Both the position numbers and the translations under genes were made by a program. From assembly GCA_903772945.1 (NCBI GenBank), contig CAICTM010001054.1:1-38628 (forward strand): 38,628 bases of DNA, read 5' to 3'. This document shows positions 27,429 to 34,785 of the stretch, piece by piece; the stretch's first letter is position 1, and the number at the start of each line of letters is the position of its first letter. The notes under the pieces are model-generated. The model saw only the letters and a list, made by a program, of their open reading frames with translations. It was not told the origin of the DNA and searched no databases. This DNA comes from Seminavis robusta (taxonomy: Eukaryota; Bacillariophyta; Bacillariophyceae; Naviculales; Naviculaceae).

Positions 27429-27788
27429 CTAGTTCTGGGCTGGGGGCTCATCAATCTTGTTGTAAATGTCCATCATGGCATTAATATCACTGTTATAATC
27501 CTCCTCTTCACATCTGCTGGCAGTTAGCTTGAGGAGATCCTTGGTCCTATTCTTAGCCCATTCCTTTCTTGCACCATTGATGCATTGCTTGTAGTTCTGG
27601 ATGAATGCACTGTTCTTGTAGCAAAGAAGGCGCATTTGGAATGTCATGTCAACCTTCTGTCCATTGCTGAGTTTTCCATCAAACCATGTACAAGAACTGA
27701 AAACTCTTTCTTGGAAGCCGTTGCTATCTGGCATTGCAAAGATGCGCACAGCAACTTCAAAGATGATTGGGTGGTTGGTTTCGCTCAC
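27429..27788 (-). pseudogene. hAT-family transposase C-terminal (dimerisation) fragment
   Basis: A 119-codon frame with a GTG first codon, so no proper start. It contains VAVRIFAMPDSNGFQERVFS followed by SCTWFDGKLSNGQKVDMTFQM. This matches the hAT C-terminal dimerisation region, where a short RIF-AMP-S-ERVFS core precedes a conserved helix. The RNase-H-like catalytic core, the BED zinc finger and the start are absent, so the fragment cannot act alone. The upstream edge runs directly into GAGTACTCACC repeats, which may mark a deletion junction. Confidence 0.6.
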
Positions 27789-27922
27789 CGAGTACTCACC
27801 GAGTACTCACTGGTACTCACTTCGAAGTACTCACCGAAGTACTCACCGAAGACTCAAAAAGTACTCAAAATCCGGAGTCATGTGAGTACGGGTACTGAGT
27901 AATACTCACATTTTCTGAGGTC

Positions 27923-27973
27923 ATGTGAGTATGGGTACTGAGTATACTCAGTACTCAGTACCCGTACTCACAT
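27923..27973. repeat. Inverted repeat, 22-bp arms, 7-nt spacer
   Basis: The left arm (27923-27944) starts ATGTGAGTATGGGTACTGAG and the right arm (27952-27973) is its complement with one mismatch. It belongs to the GTGAGTA-GGGTACT repeat family. Confidence 0.8.
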
Positions 27974-28013
27974 CGAGTACACGCAGCGTGTATTTCATGT
28001 GAGTCCCACACCC

Positions 28014-28074
28014 TGCGAATTCGAATAAGAAAGGGAGCTGAAAGTTTCAGCTCCCTTTCTTATTCGAATTCGCA
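28014..28074. repeat. Near-perfect 61-bp palindrome (30-bp arms, 1-nt centre)
   Basis: The left arm (28014-28043) reads from TGCGAATTCGAATAAGAAAG to GCTGAAA. After one G, the right arm (28045-28074) is its exact reverse complement. It contains two GAATTC sites and two TTCGAA sites. It lies about 40 bp outside the hAT-like repeats. Confidence 0.9.
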
Positions 28075-28940
28075 ATCATCTTCTCTCGGAATTAACATGT
28101 TATCAGGACATAGTCACAGAAGTCCTTTATCGATGCCACGCGAATAATTCTTACCGTGAAGCTCTGCTTGGAAGAGCTTTTAAAAAGCTTTAAGGAGGCA
28201 TTTGATGGACAGAGCCTGTGCAGGCTACGATCCCACAGTTTTACTGTTTACAGTACTCCAGTACTGAGTAGCACTCGTACATGTAGTACCGGTTATTACC
28301 GCTGATGCCACTTTGCCACTGGCTCATGATCCTCCACTCCTCTGTTCACTGAGTAAGAACTGTGGAATAAATTGGAATTATGCTTCAATCATGGAAATTG
28401 GTCATTCTTTAGCTCGGCGGGAATGTTCTTTATGTCTTGTTTATTCACCTGTTCTGATAGTGTTCAGAAGTGTACATAGCCCAGTCATTTAACACTCTTG
28501 ATGAGAATTAAGCTGCCCAAGGCATCTGGTCTTAGTTTGGTGTCTTCAATGCTGGTATTTAACATGAACGGTCTTTGAGACCACGTGGTGACCCTCCATT
28601 GGTGCCAGTCGGTGTGCCTTTCTTTGCTCACCTCACCGGATCGTGTACCACCGGTACATCCTGGTACTGTAAAGCATTTGGCCATCATCAACGCGCAACA
28701 TCTTGCTTGGCGGACCTAGTGTAGATTCCGGTACTCACTTTACATAACCCCCGGATCTGATGGCTCAAGCGGTAGTATCTTCCTTCCGGTCGCTTTTCTT
28801 GACCATTTCGCTCACAATTTCACAAACTTGGCGACTGCAAAAGCATAAAGCAAAGGAACCAGTCTACCTAGTTCCCAAATTTGTGGATTGATATCTAAAT
28901 CTAAAAGCTTACTATTTCACACACTACCACCACCACCACC
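28075..28940. other. Intergenic region upstream of the secreted-protein gene
   Basis: More GTACT/AGTAC motifs occur near 28250-28300. A 68-codon minus-strand frame (28485-28691) has no recognisable domain. The last 60 bp are A/C-rich and lead into the ATG at 28941 with a CACCACCACC context. Confidence 0.4.
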
Positions 28941-29924
28941 ATGATGAAATCCTACCTATCATTACTCCCACTCTTGCTTCCAATCCTGTCTCTGGCGGCC
29001 GACCCCCCAGTGATCCATGAGTGCCAATTGACCTATTCGGTGGATCTGATCACAACTCACGAAGATGATGTAGTGGCGGAGTGTAACTCGACTCATTGGG
29101 AGGCCATCACCAACGCCATTCATGACATTGTCGAGTTGGATGTCATTGGATCCTTGTTGGGAACTTCTGCCCCCCAGTTTGTTGCAGCTTATCAAGCACT
29201 GGGAGATCATGCGCTCATGACCATGTTGGACCTGAACACGTCCTTGACCGAAGAACAGTTACTGATGCACACGGAACGAGAGGACATGCTGGAAGACATG
29301 TACTTTACCGGTTGTGGATTTGATGATTTCGAGTGTCAAGGAATTGACTTTGACGACACTTCCGGCAGTGGACGTCGTTTGGAAGATGTTTTCAATGAAG
29401 TCTTGGAACTGGCACGGAATGAACGAGAAGCCGACATTCGAGCCGATGCACGCTTGGATGCACACCAAAACAGGCGGCTCGTGGAGCGTGGACTAAAGGA
29501 TGCCCACGACGATGAGGACCTGGAGTTGGAAGCAAAAGCGACTGAATGGACTCCCATGGGCGCTGCGCATCAAGACGAAGAGCACCGTCGTCTCGGTTTG
29601 GACTGTGGCAAGTTGGGCGATTGCAAAGCCAGTTGGTGCTGCCGCATCTGTGGCCACAACTGCCGTCGTCGTCTCCACGAAGATGCTCCCGCTCTGCGAG
29701 GTAACACCCGCGACCTGGAAAGCGTTGTCAAGCGCACGTACGGACAAGCCAAGAAGGGAAGCAAAGCCGAAGCGCTCATCAAGAAGTTCGAACGACGTGT
29801 CAGCCGTGCCATTCGCAAAAAGCTTCGTCGTCTGGCTCGAATTGACATGGCGCCTTGTCTCGGTGACTTTTGGGAGCTCGATGTTGTCTTTGAAAGACAC
29901 TGGTTCGAGGAGGTGGATGTGTAA
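28941..29924 (+). CDS. Secreted Cys-rich protein with repeated Arg-Arg-Leu motifs
   Basis: Intronless, 327 residues, ATG at 28941. A clear signal peptide (hydrophobic residues about 5-18, ending SLAAD) sends it to the secretory pathway. The mature protein has eleven Cys, including a cluster at about 222-241 with LDCGKLGDCKASWCCRICGHNC. From residue 145 on there are repeated R-R-L or R-D-L triplets (145-147, 178-180, 216-218, 243-245, 257-259, 296-298), roughly 30-40 residues apart over the first four. RXL is the known endoproteolytic processing site of several diatom cell-wall proteins such as silaffins and silacidins. A precursor cut into peptides is therefore plausible (inference). There is no transmembrane segment after the signal. 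The region 255-300 is basic and could bind polyanions. I do not recognise the family; the protein is not Ser/Lys-rich like classical silaffins. Confidence 0.75.
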   Translation: MMKSYLSLLPLLLPILSLAADPPVIHECQLTYSVDLITTHEDDVVAECNSTHWEAITNAIHDIVELDVIGSLLGTSAPQFVAAYQALGDHALMTMLDLNTSLTEEQLLMHTEREDMLEDMYFTGCGFDDFECQGIDFDDTSGSGRRLEDVFNEVLELARNEREADIRADARLDAHQNRRLVERGLKDAHDDEDLELEAKATEWTPMGAAHQDEEHRRLGLDCGKLGDCKASWCCRICGHNCRRRLHEDAPALRGNTRDLESVVKRTYGQAKKGSKAEALIKKFERRVSRAIRKKLRRLARIDMAPCLGDFWELDVVFERHWFEEVDV

Positions 29925-30541
29925 ACCATACCAAACCAAACCAAGCACCCCACACCCACACAGCCAGCTGCATGGCTGCAGCGAAACAGGAAGCAAAGCT
30001 TGCCCGGGGGAAAAGCAAGCCTCTTGGCGTGTGGCTACAGAACCAAGAAGACTCCAATACAAACATAGATTCTCATGATCATGGCGCACCACTAGCTTGT
30101 GCATAACGACACTTTGTCTCTCTACTAAGCTACATAATTAAACATTCACACTACATCCGCTACATCTGCCGAAGGTTACTACCGTAACAACCTGCTATTA
30201 GCCTGCAAAATTCGAAGGAAGCGAATCGAATCTCTTGCGACCTCATCACACCGCCATGGTCGCTCCATTCAATTTACAACTCAAATCCAATTGCTTCCCA
30301 AGGGGGAACTCACTGGCCAAATTCGGTACAGTATCTGTTTCGGATGTCACGATCAAACAGGAAGACTGGTCCCACCGCTACGCTACGTCCTTTAATCGGA
30401 TGCCACACTTTCCAGTCATCAGCAGATTCAGATGGCTTGGATGACCAAATAAATGAGCGGCAATGAACCGAAGATCCACGGAAGTCCTGAAGGTGCTGAT
30501 GTCACAGATACTGGTAGTCTCCGAAGCGAGACCTGATGCCT

Positions 30542-30571
30542 GATTCGATTCGATTCGATTCGATTCGATTC
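30542..30571. repeat. (GATTC)6 microsatellite
   Basis: Six perfect copies of GATTC, followed by a degenerate CATTCATTCC tail. Confidence 0.95.
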
Positions 30572-31219
30572 ATTCATTCCAACCCAACCACAGCGCCAGC
30601 CGCCGACGCGGCTACTAGCTACTAGCTACTGCCAAGGGAACTGTACTGTAGCAAGCTGCGGCTCTTAAGAAGATATTGCTAGCTAGCTCTGAAGCAATTT
30701 GATCAGGCTATACTAAGAAAAGGACAGCCCAGGAGAGGCATTCAAGTGGCATGCCCATCTGAGCCTTTTGTGCTTGCTTCTCTGAGGCAGAAGACTAGCT
30801 ATACTCGGAATCAAGAGAACTGACAGGATGAGTTGTACTTTAGTTTTCCCCCCTCATTATGCTTTCTAAAAGATGGTGGCCCAAAGTCAGCAACCCATCA
30901 ATCAAACAAGCACCAGACTGGTAGACCTGGAGGAGCAGGCAGCATTACTGTTGTGGCTGCTGGCTGGCTGCAAGCAACTGATCCTGTCCATTGCTTCATG
31001 ACTGATAAATGAAAGTCAAAAATGCCACAATTCGCAAAGTACGTGTAGTACGGTACCAGCTAGCTAGCAGCACTACAGGAGGTGGAGTGGGCTTGTGTTG
31101 AGCCTATTTGTAGAGGAGTGGGTGCTTGAGTGTAGCTAACCAGAAGTGGGCCGGGGTCCTCGCTTGTCTAGCTAGAAATGAGCCATGGATTGGAGTGCAA
31201 GTGCACCCTTGTGGTGGCA

Positions 31220-31434
31220 TTGGGGCTTGGAGTAGACTACACCTTTGTGCCAATCCAGGGATCTGGCTTGGCACGGATCCTGCAGTTGCACCTGGAGTGG
31301 GTGCTGGGGTGGAGCGAAACATGTGTTGGACCTAGCTAAAATAAATGAAGAAACCATGAGTGGGCAGGCCATGAAGATGCTGCATGCATTGGGGCCTGGA
31401 CTACACCCTGGGGTGAATCCAGTTGTTGCACCTA
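31220..31434. repeat. Degenerate direct repeat GGGGCYTGGA...ACTACACC...AATCCAG...TTGCACCT
   Basis: Two copies (about 31222-31292 and 31391-31433) share the blocks listed, in order. A related GGGGTCCTGGACTACGCCCT lies at about 20037-20056 between the two STAND-TPR genes. Confidence 0.45.
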
Positions 31435-31800
31435 CCGAGCGTATGGTACGAAGAGAGGGGCCAGGAGTGGAATAGAGTCTGGAGGTGGGGTGGGGTTGGG
31501 GCTTGGATGGTCCTTGTGTTGAAGTCCTCAGTCGAATTCTGTTCGAAGCACCCAACCCCAGTAGTAATCAATAAGCTGAGGACAACTGTGGGTCCAGGTT
31601 GGTTCCAGACAAAAGTCCACGTTACGAGCCCACGTCTGAGAAGTCTTGCAAGCCCCCGACTGACCCAACGAAAGATCCCAAACGTTTTCGGTCCCTTCAG
31701 AAGACAGACAGAAGCACACAAATCCGCCTGAAGCATAATCCCAACCAACCAGCCACAATACAATACAATCCAATACAAACCCAACCAAAGTCTAGACACC

Positions 31801-32301
31801 ATGGACGTCGAAGAATCCACCATCAACCTCGTGAGTGCCGAAGGCGACTCCTCGCCGGTTCCTCTTTCTGTTGCGAAAATGTCCGAGTTGGTGAGGAGCA
31901 TGATGGACGAAGAAGCCGAAGACGACGACGTCAAGGAGATTCCCCTGCCCAACGTCAAGTCGCAAGTGCTCCACAAGGTGATTGAATTTTGCGAGCACCA
32001 CCTGAAAGAACCCATGACGGAGATTGAAAAGCCGCTCAAGAGCAACTCCATGAGTGACGTTGTGCAGAAATTCTACGCCGACTTTGTGGATATCGAGCAA
32101 GTCTTGTTGTTTGAACTGATTTTGGCGGCCAATTACATGGATATCAAGCCTCTGTTGGATTTGACGTGCGCCACCGTCGCCAGTATGATCAAGGGAAAGA
32201 CACCGGAAGATATTCGCACGACATTCAACATCACCAACGATTTCTCACCCGAAGAAGAGGCACAAGTCCGCGAGGAAAACAAGTGGTGCGAAGAAGCTTA
32301 A
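31801..32301 (+). CDS. SKP1: SKP1, core SCF ubiquitin-ligase adaptor
   Basis: Intronless, 166 residues, ATG at 31801. It covers the whole SKP1 family length. The N-terminal BTB/POZ-like half has INLVSAEGD, then IPLPNVKSQVLHKVIEFCEH. The C-terminal dimerisation and F-box-binding half has QVLLFELILAANYMDIKPLL, DLTCATVASMIKGKTPEDI, and finally FSPEEEAQVREENKWCEE, the hallmark SKP1 C terminus. SKP1 links cullin-1 to F-box proteins in the nucleus and cytosol, choosing substrates for ubiquitination. The acidic loop (DEEAEDDD) is normal for the family. An F-box protein is encoded 24 kb away (4854-7445). A polyadenylation-like AATAAA lies 198 bp after the stop. Confidence 0.97.
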   Translation: MDVEESTINLVSAEGDSSPVPLSVAKMSELVRSMMDEEAEDDDVKEIPLPNVKSQVLHKVIEFCEHHLKEPMTEIEKPLKSNSMSDVVQKFYADFVDIEQVLLFELILAANYMDIKPLLDLTCATVASMIKGKTPEDIRTTFNITNDFSPEEEAQVREENKWCEEA

Positions 32302-32932
32302 AGCGACGCGTTGCGTTGGGTTGCGTGTGGAAAATTTCCCAGTGACGAATACAAACGACGACGAGGCGAGGAATTCACAACAACAACGACACAACAATTA
32401 CGTCTGGGGGTTGTTTTCTTTTCTTGGATTGTTCTCATTCCTCTTGGGGTGTCACGATTGCTGCTTTCGGCTCTCCCCAAAATAGAAGAAGCTAAAACAA
32501 TAAAATTACTCAAAGAAAACATGGTCCATTCCTTTTTTTGTGCTGGCTACGGTAGTGCGCGAAACACCCATAGAGAACGGAACAGGCAGCCCGGAATACC
32601 CTTGCCTCCCGGAACAAACTCATCGACGGCGGTGAATGCGTCCCAGGGGGTGAGCAGAGCAGAAACACTAGGACACCAGCGCACCAGAGCTACTAGCACA
32701 TGTATGAGGAGGCGGCATTGGCTACTATTTGGTTTGCTCAAGACAGCAGTGGCCGCGCCACTTTTTGGTTCGCTTGAAGGCTTGAAGATGCCTTCGTGCA
32801 ACTCGCCTGGGAATGTGTTGTAAAAAATCGACACACATCTGTGACGCCACACTCCAATTGGAGTCCAATAGGGTACAGTACCGGTACTTGCTTGCATCGG
32901 AACTGTCCCAACATGGTGCATGATGGGCATCC
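32302..32932. other. 3' region between convergent SKP1 and TLC genes
   Basis: It carries the SKP1 3' UTR, with AATAAA at 32499-32504. A 170-codon plus-strand frame (32311-32823) runs through it but starts without ATG and has no domain. GTACCGGTAC-type palindromes lie near 32875-32888. Confidence 0.4.
32499..32504 (+). terminator. AATAAA polyadenylation-like signal of SKP1
   Basis: Canonical AATAAA in an A-rich context, 198 bp after the SKP1 stop. Confidence 0.4.
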
Positions 32933-33775
32933 TCAATCTCTCTTTGATGATGACTTTTGTCGTTCTTCTTGAGCTTGCAGATATATTCTAGTTTGCTTCT
33001 CGAGTCCCCGATGGATTTGCACCAACCACATAATGGACAATAGGAAGAGTCCCAAGATTGTCACGGGATAGAATGTGCCTTCCACCCAATGAATCGGGAC
33101 ACTCGGATCGGCATGTATCCGATCCCAAAACCACAATCCCAACCAAATTGGAAACAAAACCATGCGATGCGTGAGAAAGGTAAACAATAAGAGTCGACTG
33201 CTGTACAAGAACCATCGCTCTTTTCTCCATTCTGGGAAGTAGTCTTTGCTCAAAAAGACTGGGACCAAAAACAAATTGGTCAGTTCGCAACAGCCTGCCA
33301 GAGTGGTCCACCATCGAAAGCGGTCAAAGTAGAATCCGCTGGAATAGCAAAACACCGAAAACACGTGATGGGCCATCAATTGATACAACAGAGGCGGCTT
33401 TTCCGTCTGAATCTGTCCCATGGCCTGTACCAGGTTGACGGCAATGTACATGTTGGCAAACAGATCGCACCAATAACTCGACGATTGGAAGCGAGCGTTG
33501 CCGTCCCATCCCCAAAAATCAGAGTCCAAGGTTGCCACGTGGGAAGTAAAGATCAAAACCAGAAACGATGGATACATGGACAATTGACCCGCAATCCGTT
33601 GGAGCTTGAGACCTTTCCAATCCGTTACTTGTTGGAGTGCAAAGAGCGTCATGAAATAGCATGCCAGCAACAGTGGGATGTAGCACAGCACTGGTTTGAC
33701 ACAATTCTCCACCACCTTTTCCCAGGAGCCAGTGTCCACATGGGAAGACCCGAAAACCTGTTCCAAGCTCGCCAT
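32933..33775 (-). CDS. TLC (TRAM-LAG1-CLN8) domain membrane protein
   Basis: Intronless, 280 residues, ATG at 33775. About six or seven hydrophobic segments are visible. The TLC signature lies in the middle (about 128-185): LYQLMAHHVFSVFCYSSGFY followed by a Trp-rich segment, CCELTNLFLVPVFLSKDY. The paired His (136-137) and the E-x-x-N/T helix are typical of TLC proteins of the TMEM56/TLCD class, which are ER or plasma-membrane proteins linked to lipid or sphingolipid metabolism. The ceramide-synthase Lag motif (HHxxTxxL) is not evident, so ceramide synthase itself is unlikely. The C-terminal tail is hydrophilic and ends KSSSKRD, a Lys-rich end compatible with ER residence. Substrate and partners cannot be read from the sequence. 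Confidence 0.8.
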   Translation of the reverse strand: MASLEQVFGSSHVDTGSWEKVVENCVKPVLCYIPLLLACYFMTLFALQQVTDWKGLKLQRIAGQLSMYPSFLVLIFTSHVATLDSDFWGWDGNARFQSSSYWCDLFANMYIAVNLVQAMGQIQTEKPPLLYQLMAHHVFSVFCYSSGFYFDRFRWWTTLAGCCELTNLFLVPVFLSKDYFPEWRKERWFLYSSRLLLFTFLTHRMVLFPIWLGLWFWDRIHADPSVPIHWVEGTFYPVTILGLFLLSIMWLVQIHRGLEKQTRIYLQAQEERQKSSSKRD

Positions 33776-34785
33776 GGTCTCCCGAGTTAGTGGAACTGAA
33801 AGCGATGAATGGATGGTTGGGATATCAATTGGACGCCTTTGCCGTGAGGTTGGCTGCTTTTGTGGAATGAAGCTGCCGACACTCCTTTTAGGCAGTCTCC
33901 AAAGCGAATCAAATCATTTCCTTTTCGCGCGCACTTGCAGCTGTGGGCTTCTATGAATGACGGATGTGCTGTGGGAGCTTCGATTGATCATTCGAACTGA
34001 ACGCCAATGATGATGTGCTCGTCTTTCTGCTTAGTTAAGTCTTTCTTTAGGAAGCATTCTCTCGGCCACGTGCTTCTGCTCCGTACCAGCTATGTAAAAA
34101 AAATCCTCGGTACCGGTACAACTAACTGTAGTACAAACGTGGACATGTACTAGTACATATTATTTATTTGTAAGACCGGCTCATTGTGGCTACAAATGCA
34201 CCAGATGATGGTACTGTCGCTGGGATTTGAAAAGCAGGTTCATTGCCTTGGTTGACTGCAGCTTCAATGATGTGATTTGCGTTTCTCTGAAGTACCGGTA
34301 CAGTTTCAATTCTTCTCGACGTCGTGGAATGTGTGGAATGCCTCTCCACCAAGTCGCTAAGACCAGGTACCATCATTGTTGCCGTTGCTTCACCGGTACC
34401 AGGTAGCCGAATTCAGCTTGATACGGTGTTTTTGCTTGTTGGGCGGCATGAGCTTGGTGAAAGTGTTGCTTTCTGGATGTTCGTCCATCCCACTAAAGGT
34501 TTGGGTTCTTCAGTGTCTACAAATACTGAGCTTTGGAATGGAACCTACTGTAACACTTGGGGTGCAGTGCACACGAGACATACACTTTTACGACGGCTTT
34601 GCTACCCAACTGCGAGCTTGGTGGGTCCTGTTATTAGAGTGATGTTCTGCAGTTCTGCACAACTCACGGGGAAATATACGTGGTTGAAGCCCCAAGGTGT
34701 ACACTGTCTTGCGAGATCTATGAAAAAGAGTGCTTATCCACACGAGCAGCCTGAACTCACTTCATTGACTTTGACCGAAGCAGAA
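33776..34785. other. Intergenic region, 1.0 kb
   Basis: This lies between the TLC gene start and the 3' end of the oxygenase gene. ACCGGTAC/GTACCGGT palindromes recur (about 34108, 34294, 34390). A 214-codon plus-strand frame crossing 34324-34968 has a mixed hydrophobic sequence, overlaps the oxygenase C terminus in antisense, and is not supported. Confidence 0.4.

Larger units (their letters stand above)
27229..27980 (-). mobile_element. Remnant or internally deleted hAT element with subterminal repeats
   Basis: A C-terminal piece of a hAT transposase (27429-27788) is bracketed by many copies of GTGAGTA(C/T)GGGTACT and its complement: at 27243, 27285, 27328, 27345 on the left and 27882, 27925 plus the inverted copy at 27952-27973 on the right. 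hAT transposons carry clustered short subterminal repeats that bind the transposase. Having only the protein's C terminus between the two repeat blocks suggests an internal deletion derivative. The exact ends and an 8-bp target-site duplication were not found. Confidence 0.45.
29925..31800. other. Intergenic region, 1.9 kb, with simple and degenerate repeats
   Basis: It holds the GATTC microsatellite at 30542-30571, CTAGCTAG at 30679 and 31060, and G-rich degenerate repeats at 31220-31434. The last 80 bp before SKP1 are rich in CAATACAA-type sequence, as in a 5' leader. No supported gene; open frames on both strands here are shadows. Confidence 0.4.

Noticed and set aside
28485..28691. 68-codon minus-strand frame with HTDWHQWRVTTWSQRPF
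   Set aside because: It slightly resembles a transposase scrap, but there is no motif I can name, so it is not annotated.
29493..30104. Long frames on both strands inside and after the secreted-protein gene
   Set aside because: They are shadows of the RRL-protein coding region; none has a signal peptide or a domain.
31401..32051. 216-codon minus-strand frame across the SKP1 5' half
   Set aside because: It is antisense to SKP1, whose identity is certain; the frame is a shadow extended by chance into the leader.
32311..32823. 170-codon plus-strand frame just after SKP1
   Set aside because: It has no start in a good context and no domain, and it spans the likely SKP1 poly(A) signal.
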